Shown here in pieces: positions 44,210 to 52,605 of a stretch of 64,000 bases of DNA. The position numbers were made by a program, and so were the translations under genes. Location of the stretch: the NCBI RefSeq assembly GCF_024385465.1, contig NZ_JANFLS010000001.1:248001-312000 (forward strand). Reading direction: 5' to 3'. This DNA comes from Arthrobacter sp. zg-Y844. GTDB lineage: Bacteria; Actinomycetota; Actinomycetes; Actinomycetales; Micrococcaceae. The first letter of the stretch is position 1. The number at the start of each line of letters is the position of its first letter. The notes below the pieces were generated by a model. That model saw nothing but the letters and a program-made list of their open reading frames with translations, ran no database searches and was not told the origin of the DNA.

Positions 44210-45910
44210 TTGAACACTGAACTTTCCCAGGTTGATGACGATCGTCATCTCACTGCCGATGACAGCACCGAAGCACTGACCGTTGCGGACACCCTGGCCG
44301 TCAAGGCCGACGCCGCGGAAATCCCCGAACTGACGTTCGCAGATTTCGGTGTCCGGTCGGACATCGTCGAATCCCTCGCCGACGCCGGCATCACGCACCC
44401 CTTCCCCATCCAGTCGATGACCCTGCCCGTTGCGCTCAGCGGCCACGACATCATCGGCCAGGCCAAGACCGGCACCGGCAAGACCCTCGGCTTCGGCATC
44501 CCGGCACTGCAGCGGGTGGTGGGCCCGGAAGACAAGGGCTACGCCGAACTCGCCGTCCCCGGCGCACCGCAGGCCCTGATCGTGGTCCCCACCCGTGAAC
44601 TGGCAGTCCAGGTGGCGGGCGACCTCACCACCGCCGCCCGCCGGCGCGGCGCCCGCATCGTCACCATCTACGGCGGCCGTGCCTACGAGCCGCAGACGGA
44701 GGCCCTGGCCGCCGGCGTCGAAATCGTGGTCGGCACCCCGGGCCGCCTGATCGACCTCTACAACAAGAAGCACCTCTCGCTGAAGAACGTGCGGCTGGTG
44801 GTCCTTGACGAGGCCGACGAGATGCTGGACCTCGGCTTCCTGCCCGACGTCGAAACGCTGATGGCTGCCACGCCCGCCGTGCGCCAGACCCTGTTGTTCT
44901 CGGCCACCATGCCCGGCGCCGTCGTGTCCATGGCCCGCCGCTACATGACCAAGCCCACCCATATCCGGGCTGCGGATCCCGACGACGAGGGCCTGACCAA
45001 GAAGGACATCCGCCAGGTGGTCTACCGGGCGCATAACCTGGACAAAGCCGAAGTGGTGGCCCGCATCCTGCAGGCACGCGGCCGCGGCCGCACCATCATC
45101 TTCACCAAGACCAAGCGCACGGCCGCCAAACTGTCCGAGGAACTCGTGGACCGCGGCTTCGCCGTCGCCGCCATGCATGGTGACCTGGGCCAGGGCGCCC
45201 GTGAGCAGGCCATGCGCGCTTTCCGCAATGAAAAGGTGGACGTGCTGGTGGCCACCGACGTCGCCGCGCGCGGCATCGACGTCGACGACGTTACCCACGT
45301 GATCAACTACCAGTGCCCCGAGGACGAGAAGACCTACCTGCACCGCGTTGGCCGCACCGGCCGCGCCGGGCACAAGGGCACCGCAGTGACGTTCGTGGAC
45401 TGGGACGATGTGCCCCGCTGGGGCCTGATCAACAAGGCCCTGGGCCTGGACCAGGCGGAACCGGTGGAAACCTATTCCTCCTCCCCGCACCTGTACACCG
45501 ACCTGGATATCCCCGAAGGCACCAAGGGACGCCTGCCGCGCAACAAGCGCACCCATGCGGGCATTGATGCCGAAAAGATCGAGGACCTCGGCGAGACCGG
45601 TAAATCCGGCGGCCGCAGCAACTCCTCGAGCCGTGAAGGCAGCCGTTCCGGTTCCGGCCGGGATGCCGGATCCCGCGGCGGCAACCCCCGCGGCGGAACA
45701 CGCGACGGGTCACGCGACGGGTCGCGGCGCAGCAGCGCCCGCTCCGGCGAGGCACGGACCGCGGAGTCCCGCCCGACTGAAACCCGCCCGGCTGAAACCC
45801 GGACCGCTGCACCTGCGGCGGACGGAGCAGCCTCGGACCGCCCGCGCCGCAGCCGGACCCGCCGCCGCAACGGCGAGGTTGTTCCCAAGACCGGCCCGGC
45901 CGCCGAATAG
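44210..45910 (+). CDS. DEAD-box ATP-dependent RNA helicase (RhlE-like)
   Basis: The 566-residue helicase has the Q motif (FPIQSMTLP), AKTGTGKT, PTRELAVQV, GTPGRLID, LDEADEMLD, SATMP, ATDVAARGIDV and HRVGRTGRAG. A C-terminal tail of about 120 residues is rich in Arg, Gly and Ser, typical of RNA-binding extensions. A TAA codon directly precedes TTG 44210 in frame, so TTG is the first possible start and fits the NTEL N-terminus. It corresponds in position to Rv3211. A 16-base palindrome lies in codons 9-14. Confidence 0.95.
   Translation: MNTELSQVDDDRHLTADDSTEALTVADTLAVKADAAEIPELTFADFGVRSDIVESLADAGITHPFPIQSMTLPVALSGHDIIGQAKTGTGKTLGFGIPALQRVVGPEDKGYAELAVPGAPQALIVVPTRELAVQVAGDLTTAARRRGARIVTIYGGRAYEPQTEALAAGVEIVVGTPGRLIDLYNKKHLSLKNVRLVVLDEADEMLDLGFLPDVETLMAATPAVRQTLLFSATMPGAVVSMARRYMTKPTHIRAADPDDEGLTKKDIRQVVYRAHNLDKAEVVARILQARGRGRTIIFTKTKRTAAKLSEELVDRGFAVAAMHGDLGQGAREQAMRAFRNEKVDVLVATDVAARGIDVDDVTHVINYQCPEDEKTYLHRVGRTGRAGHKGTAVTFVDWDDVPRWGLINKALGLDQAEPVETYSSSPHLYTDLDIPEGTKGRLPRNKRTHAGIDAEKIEDLGETGKSGGRSNSSSREGSRSGSGRDAGSRGGNPRGGTRDGSRDGSRRSSARSGEARTAESRPTETRPAETRTAAPAADGAASDRPRRSRTRRRNGEVVPKTGPAAE
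44234..44249. repeat. perfect 16-nt palindrome inside the DEAD-box gene
   Basis: GATGACGATCGTCATC is fully self-complementary and starts 25 bases after the start codon. It could be an operator or a translation-blocking hairpin, or chance from the Asp/Arg/His codons. Confidence 0.6.
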
Positions 45911-45927
45911 CGCCGACGTAGGCCTGC

Positions 45928-46824
45928 ATGAGCAACCCTGTATGGACGCCCGACGGCGGGTCGCTGGTGGTACACGCGGATAACGCGGAGTTCCTCCCGA
46001 CCCTGCCGGACGGCTCCTTCACCATGATTTACGTGGACCCGCCCTTCAACACCGGGCGGTCCCAGCGCCGGCAGCAGACCACCATGGTCCGCAGCGCCGA
46101 CGGCAGCGGCGACCGGATCGGTTTCAAGGGCCGCAGCTACAGCACGGTCAAGGGCCTGCTCTCCAGCTACGACGACGCCTTCGAGGATTACTGGGCGTTC
46201 CTGGAACCCCGGCTCGCGCAGGCCTGGCGCCTGCTGGCCGACGACGGCACCCTGTACGTGCACCTCGATTACCGCGAGGTGCACTACGCGAAGGTCATGC
46301 TGGACGCCTTGTTCGGCCGGGACTGCTTCCTGAACGAAATCATCTGGGCCTACGACTACGGCGGCCGGGCGAAGAACCGGTGGCCGGCCAAGCATGACAA
46401 CATCCTGGTCTATGTAAAGAACCCGGATTCGTACCACTTCGACAACGCCGAGGTGGACCGGGAACCGTACATGGCCCCGGGCCTGGTGACGCCCGAAAAG
46501 GTGGCACTGGGCAAGCTGCCCACCGATGTCTGGTGGCACACCATCGTTTCCCCCACCGGCCGCGAGAAGACCGGTTATCCCACCCAGAAACCCGAGGGCC
46601 TGCTTCGGCGTGCCGTCGCGGCCAGCAGCCGGGAGGGCGACTGGGTCCTGGATTTCTTCGCCGGGTCCGGAACGCTCGGCGCCGTTGCGGCCAAGCTGGG
46701 CCGGAAGTTCGTGTGCGTAGACGCCAATCCGCAGGCGATCGACGTCATGGCCCGGCGGCTTGGTTCGGCGGCCACCGTGGTCTCCGCCGAAACGGGTTCA
46801 CCGCTTCCTGCCGCCGGCCCCTAA
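45928..46824 (+). CDS. solitary beta-class adenine-N6 or cytosine-N4 DNA methyltransferase
   Basis: The 298-residue enzyme has motif IV DPPFNT at 37-42 first, then a central recognition region (about 60-225), then motif I FAGSGT at 244-249. This order defines the beta class, and DPPF is typical of N6A or N4C enzymes. It also has TQKPEGLLRRAV, the usual block before motif I. No restriction endonuclease or specificity gene is present within the window on either side. It starts 17 bases after the DEAD-box gene on the same strand and may be co-transcribed. Methylation specificity is unknown. Confidence 0.92.
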   Translation: MSNPVWTPDGGSLVVHADNAEFLPTLPDGSFTMIYVDPPFNTGRSQRRQQTTMVRSADGSGDRIGFKGRSYSTVKGLLSSYDDAFEDYWAFLEPRLAQAWRLLADDGTLYVHLDYREVHYAKVMLDALFGRDCFLNEIIWAYDYGGRAKNRWPAKHDNILVYVKNPDSYHFDNAEVDREPYMAPGLVTPEKVALGKLPTDVWWHTIVSPTGREKTGYPTQKPEGLLRRAVAASSREGDWVLDFFAGSGTLGAVAAKLGRKFVCVDANPQAIDVMARRLGSAATVVSAETGSPLPAAGP

Positions 46825-46876
46825 GGTCCGCGCCGCGCCGTCGTCCGCTTTGCCGGCACGGCGGCGCCTGCGCTGA

Positions 46877-47734
46877 CTACCGCGGCAACGGGCCGACGAC
46901 GGCGGCGCCGGTCCCGAGCGCGGCTATCCGTTCCAGTACCGCCGGCTCCGTGGTGAACTCACCCAGGAGGTTCGGTTTCCCGGTCCCGTGGTAGTCGCTG
47001 GAGCCGGTGACGAGCAGGTCATTGTCCTTCGCCAGCCTGCGCAGCCATTCCCTGCCCTGCTCGGGATTGTCCCGGTGGTTGACCTCCACGCCCAGCAGCC
47101 CGGCGTCGATCATTTCGGCGAAGGTCTCCTCCCCCACCACCCGGCCGCGGGAGGACGCCACCGGGTGCGCGAAGACGGGGACTCCGCCGGCCTGCCGGAC
47201 CAGTGCCACTGCCCGTGCCGGATCCGGCGCGTAGTGCGCCACGAAGTACGGCGACCGCGCGGTCAGGATGCCGCTGAAGGCCGCCGACCGGTTCGGGACC
47301 ACGCCCGCGGCTACCAGTGCATCGGCAATGTGGGGCCGTCCGATGGTTGCTCCCGGCGCCACCTGCGCCTGCACCGAGTCCCAGTCAATGGGGAAATCCT
47401 CCGCCAGCCGCTGCACCATCAGTTCGGCCCGGGTGACCCGGGCTGCGCGGGACCGGGCGATCTCCTCAAGCAGTCCCGGATGGGCCGGATCATGCAGATA
47501 GGACAGCACATGGACGCTGATCCCCTCGCTGCTGCGGCAGGACACCTCCATACCCGGCACAAAGGTGATGCCGCGCTCCTGGGAGGCAGCGGCGGCCTCG
47601 GCCCAGCCCGCCGTCGTATCGTGATCGGTCAGCGCAATGGCATCCAGCCCGGCCTTCGCAGCGGAGGCGATAACATCTGCCGGCTGCTCGGTGCCGTCGG
47701 AGACGCAGGAATGGGTGTGCAGGTCAATTCTCAC
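46877..47734 (-). CDS. PHP-domain phosphoesterase
   Basis: The 285-residue protein is a stand-alone PHP domain. The metal ligands are in IDLHTHSCVSDGT, ALTDHDTTAGW, GMEVSC, GRPHIAD, FAHPVAS and GSSDYHG. Its closest functional type is the RNase AM / 3',5'-nucleotide bisphosphate phosphatase (TrpH/YciV) class. It starts at GTG 47734, with TAGATT ending six bases before it. It is divergent from the Xaa-Pro aminopeptidase gene. Confidence 0.92.
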   Translation of the reverse strand: MRIDLHTHSCVSDGTEQPADVIASAAKAGLDAIALTDHDTTAGWAEAAAASQERGITFVPGMEVSCRSSEGISVHVLSYLHDPAHPGLLEEIARSRAARVTRAELMVQRLAEDFPIDWDSVQAQVAPGATIGRPHIADALVAAGVVPNRSAAFSGILTARSPYFVAHYAPDPARAVALVRQAGGVPVFAHPVASSRGRVVGEETFAEMIDAGLLGVEVNHRDNPEQGREWLRRLAKDNDLLVTGSSDYHGTGKPNLLGEFTTEPAVLERIAALGTGAAVVGPLPR

Positions 47735-47740
47735 GCTTTC

Positions 47741-47746
47741 AATCTA
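47741..47746 (-). promoter_or_regulatory. -10 element TAGATT of the PHP gene, probable leaderless start
   Basis: TAGATT ends six bases before the GTG start and no Shine-Dalgarno sequence is present. Confidence 0.5.
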
Positions 47747-47843
47747 CGCCTCCGGACGGCAGGTTCCCCGCCGGTCCGCCCGCACCGGAAAGGTCGGGTA
47801 TCCCTGGGTGTTTTGCCCCTCCCGGCCGCAGTGAGACGATGGA

Positions 47844-49430
47844 GTGGTGACTACTGAAGCGAATTCGACGACATCCCTGCCCGAGCCCTCCGAAGGCCAG
47901 CCGCTCGAAGACCGGGTCAACAACCGGTCCCAGCGGCCCTCCTCCGAAGCCTTCAAGAAGTTCATGTCCTCCGGCTGGGCCGCGGAATCCGGCGAACTTC
48001 CCGAACCCGACGCCGTGGCACCGTTCGCCGCGCGCCGCCGCCGCGCCCTCTCCGAGCGCTTCCCCGGGGAACGGCTGGTTATCCCGGCCGGCCCGCTGAA
48101 GGTCCGCTCGAACGACACGGATTACCGTTTCCGTCCGCACTCCGGCTTTGCGCACCTGACCGGCCTCGGCGTGGACCGCGAACCGGATGCCGTGCTCGTG
48201 ATGGAGCCCACCGAACCCGGTGCGGGAGACGACGGCGGCAACCACACCGCCGTACTGTATTTCCGCCCGCTCGCCGGCACGGACAGTGACGAGTTCTACT
48301 CCAACGCACGCTACGGCTCCTTCTGGATCGGTGACCGGCTCGGCCTGGCGGAGATCAGCGCACTGATCGGCCTGCCCACCCGGCACCTCAACGAGGCAGA
48401 GACTGCCATCACCAACAACGTCGGAGACCCGCAGTTCGGCGGCATCTCGGTACGGCTGCTGCGCAGTGTCGATGAAATGGTCGATGCGCTGGTGGATACC
48501 GTCCGCTACAACACCGCCCTGGACCCGGAAAATGCCGACCTCAGCGCACTGGACGCCCTCGACGGCGAACTGACCGAAGCCCTGTCCGAACTCCGCCTGG
48601 TCAAGGACGAATGGGAGATCGAGCAGATGAAGGCCGCCGTGGCCGCCACGGTCAACGGCTTCACCGAAGTGGTCAAGGAACTCCCCCGCGCCATCTCCCA
48701 CCCGCGCGGCGAACGCGTCGTCGAAGGCGCGTTCTTTGCCCGGGCACGCGAAGAGGGCAATGACCTTGGCTACGACACCATTGCCGCCTCCGGCAACAAC
48801 GCCACGGTCCTGCACTGGATCCGCAACAACGGCGCCGTCCACGCCGGCGATCTGCTGCTGCTGGACGGCGGCGTGGAGGCCGAAAGCCTTTACACCGCCG
48901 ACATCACCCGCACCCTGCCCGTCAACGGAACCTACACCGAGGTCCAGCGCCGGGTGTACCAGGCAGTACTCGACGCCGCCGACGCCGGCTTCGAAGCCGC
49001 CAAGCCGGGCGCCAAGTTCCGCGACGTCCACGCTGCAGCCGTCAAGGTCCTGGCCGAACGCCTGGACAGCTGGGGCCTGCTGCCCGTGCCGCTCGAGGAA
49101 GCACTGTCCCCCGAAGGCCAGCAGCACCGCCGGTGGATGCCCCACGGCGTCAGCCACCACCTCGGAATGGACGTGCACGACTGCGCCCAGGCCCGGGCCG
49201 AGCTGTACCTGGACGGCACCATCACCGAGGGCATGGTCTTCACCATCGAACCGGGCCTCTACTTCAAGGACACCGACCTCTCGGTGCCCGAGGAATACCG
49301 CGGCATCGGCGTACGGCTTGAGGACGACGTCCTCATCACCGCCGACGGACCCGTGAACCTCAGCGACGCGCTGCCGCGTAACCCGGACGACGTCGAGGAC
49401 TGGATGGCCGGCATCTACGCTGCCGAGTAA
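47844..49430 (+). CDS. Xaa-Pro aminopeptidase (M24B)
   Basis: The 528-residue enzyme has an N-terminal creatinase-like domain and a C-terminal pita-bread domain. Metal ligands are visible in LDGGVEAESLYTADITRT (two Asp), HGVSHHLGMDVHD (His), FTIEPGLYF (Glu) and GVRLEDDVLIT (Glu). It releases N-terminal residues that precede proline. A second GTG three bases later is an equal start candidate. A strong terminator follows. Confidence 0.94.
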   Translation: MVTTEANSTTSLPEPSEGQPLEDRVNNRSQRPSSEAFKKFMSSGWAAESGELPEPDAVAPFAARRRRALSERFPGERLVIPAGPLKVRSNDTDYRFRPHSGFAHLTGLGVDREPDAVLVMEPTEPGAGDDGGNHTAVLYFRPLAGTDSDEFYSNARYGSFWIGDRLGLAEISALIGLPTRHLNEAETAITNNVGDPQFGGISVRLLRSVDEMVDALVDTVRYNTALDPENADLSALDALDGELTEALSELRLVKDEWEIEQMKAAVAATVNGFTEVVKELPRAISHPRGERVVEGAFFARAREEGNDLGYDTIAASGNNATVLHWIRNNGAVHAGDLLLLDGGVEAESLYTADITRTLPVNGTYTEVQRRVYQAVLDAADAGFEAAKPGAKFRDVHAAAVKVLAERLDSWGLLPVPLEEALSPEGQQHRRWMPHGVSHHLGMDVHDCAQARAELYLDGTITEGMVFTIEPGLYFKDTDLSVPEEYRGIGVRLEDDVLITADGPVNLSDALPRNPDDVEDWMAGIYAAE

Positions 49431-49451
49431 CTTCCGGTTTCGCCTCTAGGC

Positions 49452-49489
49452 AAAAGGTCCGCATCCCCGAAAGGGATGCGGACCTTTTT
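49452..49489 (+). terminator. terminator of the Xaa-Pro aminopeptidase gene
   Basis: A perfect 16-bp stem (49452-49467 with 49473-49488) contains AAAAGGTCCGCATCCC and ends in TTTTT. Confidence 0.95.
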
Positions 49490-49554
49490 GCGTACCGGGG
49501 GATGCTGTCCGACAGCTTCCCCGGGGCGGAGACTGCGATTCGTCGCGATCCCTG

Positions 49555-49623
49555 CGGTTTGTCCGGACCGCTTCGGTTTGTCCGGTTCCCTGCGCCGCAC
49601 GGCGCAGGGAACCCGACAAACCG
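49555..49623. repeat. near-perfect 24-bp inverted repeat with adjacent direct repeat
   Basis: Arms 49574-49597 and 49600-49623 match at 23 of 24 positions around a two-base centre. CGGTTTGTCCGG also occurs as a direct repeat at 49555-49566. A smaller CTGTC-C-GACAG lies at 49505-49515. It is in the 276-bp gap between two convergent genes and is separate from both terminators. Confidence 0.85.
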
Positions 49624-49659
49624 AGGGGCCATACCCAATCCGAAGCGAAGGCACGAAAA

Positions 49660-49686
49660 AGGCCCGCACCCTGGGGATGCGGGCCT
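49660..49686 (-). terminator. terminator of the YflT-like gene
   Basis: AGGCCCGCA (49660-49668) pairs with 49678-49686, followed on the minus strand by TTTTTCG. Confidence 0.85.
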
Positions 49687-49706
49687 CATGCGATGAAGCG
49701 AGGGAC

Positions 49707-50615
49707 CTAGTGGCGCGGCTGCTCCGGCTGGTCTGAACCCTGCGGAGAACCCGGATCCTGCCCGGGTGCGGCCGGCTGCGGAGCGGAAGGCTGCACTGCG
49801 GCCTGTTCCGGTGCGGCGGGCTGCGGTGCGGTCTGTTCGGGTGCGGCAGGCTGAGCGGGACGGCGGACACCGTACTGCGGGCGGCCGTCCGGAAGGTCCG
49901 GGAACTGGCCCCGCGGAGTCGCGGGTTTCGCTGCCGGGCCTGCCCCTGCGGGTGCCTGGCTGCCGGCATCGGCCGGGGCCTGCCCTGCGGGATCGGAGTC
50001 CGGAGCGGGCTGGCCGTACGGGTTGGCCCAGCCGGAGGGCCGTTCCGGTGCCTGCGGTCCGCCTGCGGGCGGACGCATCGGCTCATGGCGCCGGGCAGCG
50101 GGTGCCTGCGGGTGGCCTGCCTGGCCGACCATCGGCAGCCGGTGCAGCAGTTGCCGTGCGTCATTGGCCGCCTCGGGGGCAACAATAACGTCGTAGCTGG
50201 TGGCAATCACCTGGCTGGTGGAGGTGAAGTCCCTGCGCCCGCGCTGCAGGGCGTAGGCCAGAACCCCGAAGAGGACCCAGAAGACGGCACCGAGGGCCAT
50301 GGACGGAAGGATGGAGATCGCTGCGGCGCTGCCCCCGAACAGCATCAGTGCCAGCCCGACAAAGAGGCCGAACCAGGCACCGGTGGCTGCACTGGAGAGC
50401 GCCACCCGGGGGTAGGTCAGCCGGCCGGTCACCCGTTCAACGGACTTGAGCTCGTTGCCGACAATCGAGACCAGCTGGACCGGGAACTTGCTGTCGGCAA
50501 GGTAATCCACGGCCTTCTGGGCGTCGAGGTAGGCCGTGTAGCGGCCCACCGTTTCACCCTTGGGCAAGCTGCGGCCCGCATCACGCGGAGGGGTGGCACC
50601 AAATAGGTTCGACAT
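49707..50615 (-). CDS. YflT-like general stress membrane protein with Pro/Gln/Ala-rich tail
   Basis: The 302-residue protein has an N-terminal YflT/general-stress domain (ETVGRYTAYLDAQKAVDYLAD), two close membrane segments (about residues 83-103 and 108-130), and a disordered tail of about 150 residues built from repeated APEQ, QPAAP and PAGG motifs. The first domain is cytoplasmic in family models. A precise function is unknown. The ATG at 50615 is preferred to one at 50633 because sequence from there is family-like. Confidence 0.8.
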   Translation of the reverse strand: MSNLFGATPPRDAGRSLPKGETVGRYTAYLDAQKAVDYLADSKFPVQLVSIVGNELKSVERVTGRLTYPRVALSSAATGAWFGLFVGLALMLFGGSAAAISILPSMALGAVFWVLFGVLAYALQRGRRDFTSTSQVIATSYDVIVAPEAANDARQLLHRLPMVGQAGHPQAPAARRHEPMRPPAGGPQAPERPSGWANPYGQPAPDSDPAGQAPADAGSQAPAGAGPAAKPATPRGQFPDLPDGRPQYGVRRPAQPAAPEQTAPQPAAPEQAAVQPSAPQPAAPGQDPGSPQGSDQPEQPRH

Positions 50616-50722
50616 TGCTCCATTCTCGCGCATACCTGCCCCGGACGGTGAACGTATCGCTCGCAGTGAACGGACTCACCTCCCTCGCACCCCGTGATAC
50701 CGCGTTACCGGCGGGCACAAAG

Positions 50723-50728
50723 TAGCCT
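50723..50728 (+). promoter_or_regulatory. -10 element TAGCCT of the MgtE_N/CBS gene, probable leaderless start
   Basis: TAGCCT ends six bases before GTG 50735 and the intervening TATAAG holds no ribosome site. Confidence 0.5.
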
Positions 50729-50734
50729 TATAAG

Positions 50735-52021
50735 GTGAGTACAAATCCAACCCGAGTCTTTATTGCGCGCCTGCTCGGCCTTGACGTCTTCGACCCGCTG
50801 GGTGACCGTCTCGGCCGGCTGCGCGATGCGGTCGTGCTGGACCGCGGGCCGGGCCTACCGCCCCAGGCCGTGGGCATCGTGGTGGAGGTTCCCGGCAAGA
50901 AACGGGTGTTCGTCCCCCTCACCCGCATCACGTCCATGGACCCCGGGCAGATCATCTGCACCGGCCTGGTCAACCTGCGCCGCTTCGAACAGCGCGGAGC
51001 AGAGATGCTGGTGGTCGCGGAACTCTTCGACCGCCGGGTTCAGATGCGCGACGGCAGCGGCGAAGCCACCATCGAAGACATCGCCATCGAGCAGAACCGC
51101 GCCGGCGACTGGTACGTCTCCAACCTCTTCGTCCGCCGCGGCGGCTCGGCCTCCCGGCTGCGGTCCCTGCGCCGGCGCGGAGAACAGATGATCCTTGACT
51201 GGAAGGACATCGCCCACTGGGACGCCACCGGCCCGCAGGCCGCCACGTCCTTCGTCGCCCAGAACGACGACCTCAAGGCCGCCGACTTTGCCGACGCCCT
51301 GCACGAGATGAGCGGCAAACGCCGGATCGAAGTGGCCAGCGAACTGCAGGACGAACGTCTCGCCGACGTCCTGCAGGAACTTCCCGACGACGACCAGGTC
51401 CAGATCCTGCAGTCCCTGGACGTGGAGCGCGCCGCAGACGTGCTGGAGGAAATGGACCCCGACGACGCCGCGGACCTCCTTAACGAACTGCCCGAAGAGC
51501 AGAAGGAAGAGCTCCTTGCCCTGATGGAGCCCGAGGACGCCCGCGACGTCCGGCGCCTGCTGAACTACGAGGAAGACACCGCCGGGTCGCTGATGACCCC
51601 CGTGCCCGTCATCCTTCCGCCCGAGGCCACCGTGGCGGAGGCGCTGGCACACGTGCGCCGCGAAGAGCTCACCCCCGCGCTTGCCTCTTCCATCTACGTC
51701 TGCCGGCCGCCGCTGGAAACACCCACCGGGAAGTACCTCGGCGTTGTGCACATCCAGCAACTGCTGCGCTCGGCACCGCCCGAGGCACTGGGCAACATCC
51801 TGGATACGGACCTGGAACCGGTCCGCGACTACGCCACCATCAGCGAAGTATCGCGGATGCTGGCCACCTATAACTTGAACTCACTGCCGGTAATCAACGA
51901 CGCCGGACGCCTGGTGGGTGCGGTCACGGTGGACGATGTCCTGGACCACCTGCTGCCGGACGACTGGCGCATTTCCGACGAAACCGGCCCCATAACGCAG
52001 CAGGGAAGGACAAATGGCTGA
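50735..52021 (+). CDS. PRC-barrel, MgtE N-domain and CBS-pair protein without membrane domain
   Basis: The 428-residue protein has a PRC-barrel-like N-terminus (residues about 10-100), an MgtE_N helical superhelix (about 180-285; repeats such as LADVLQELPDDDQ and AADVLEEMDPDDAADLLNEL) and a pair of CBS domains (about 290-415). The transporter membrane domain of true MgtE is absent. It is probably a Mg2+ or nucleotide-sensing partner; the mode of action is unknown. Its end overlaps the DUF1003 gene by eight bases. Confidence 0.9.
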   Translation: MSTNPTRVFIARLLGLDVFDPLGDRLGRLRDAVVLDRGPGLPPQAVGIVVEVPGKKRVFVPLTRITSMDPGQIICTGLVNLRRFEQRGAEMLVVAELFDRRVQMRDGSGEATIEDIAIEQNRAGDWYVSNLFVRRGGSASRLRSLRRRGEQMILDWKDIAHWDATGPQAATSFVAQNDDLKAADFADALHEMSGKRRIEVASELQDERLADVLQELPDDDQVQILQSLDVERAADVLEEMDPDDAADLLNELPEEQKEELLALMEPEDARDVRRLLNYEEDTAGSLMTPVPVILPPEATVAEALAHVRREELTPALASSIYVCRPPLETPTGKYLGVVHIQQLLRSAPPEALGNILDTDLEPVRDYATISEVSRMLATYNLNSLPVINDAGRLVGAVTVDDVLDHLLPDDWRISDETGPITQQGRTNG

Positions 52022-52601
52022 AAAGATCAAGTCAACGACCACCGGCCTCGACACTCCCCGCTCTGCACGGACCCGATGGCTGCCGCGGCTCTCCCCGAAC
52101 CCCGACGCCTTCGGCCATGCCACGGAGAATTTCGCCCGGTTCATGGGCACCCCGCAGTTCCTGGTCTACATGACGGTCTTTTGCCTCGTCTGGCTGGCCT
52201 GGAACACCTGGGGACCGGAATCCGCCCGCTTTGACAGCGCCGCCCTGGGCTTTACCGTCCTGACGCTCATGCTGTCGCTGCAGGCCTCCTACGCCGCTCC
52301 CCTGCTGCTGCTGGCACAGAACCGGCAGGATGACCGGGACCGCGTCTCCGTCCGGCAGGACCGCGAACGCGCCGAGCGCAACCTTATGGACACCGAATAC
52401 CTCACCCGGGAGATCGCCGAACTGCGGATTGCCCTGCGTGAGGTGGCCACCCGTGACTATGTCCGCTCCGAAATCCGCGGACTGCTGGAAGAACTCCTCG
52501 AGGCCAACGACGACCGTGAGGACGGCGGGACGCGGCGCCGCCGCCGGCCGGAGGGCACCGACAGCATGCCGAAACTGAATCCCGGCGGAAGGGAACGCTA
52601 A
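52014..52601 (+). CDS. DUF1003 membrane protein
   Basis: The 195-residue protein has two membrane segments (about 55-75 and 88-108) that follow the family block FMGTPQFLVYMTVFCLVWLA and precede SLQASYAAPLLLLAQNRQDD. A long basic-acidic helical tail follows. Family function is unknown. It is translationally coupled to the MgtE_N/CBS gene and lies four bases before mrp. Confidence 0.9.
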   Translation: MAEKIKSTTTGLDTPRSARTRWLPRLSPNPDAFGHATENFARFMGTPQFLVYMTVFCLVWLAWNTWGPESARFDSAALGFTVLTLMLSLQASYAAPLLLLAQNRQDDRDRVSVRQDRERAERNLMDTEYLTREIAELRIALREVATRDYVRSEIRGLLEELLEANDDREDGGTRRRRRPEGTDSMPKLNPGGRER

Positions 52602-52605
52602 GGCC

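Noticed and set aside
49766-50060. Repeated GCGGCAGGCTG-type units as a CRISPR or minisatellite
   Set aside because: They are in-frame codons of the Pro/Gln/Ala-rich tail of the YflT-like protein, irregular in length and without spacers.
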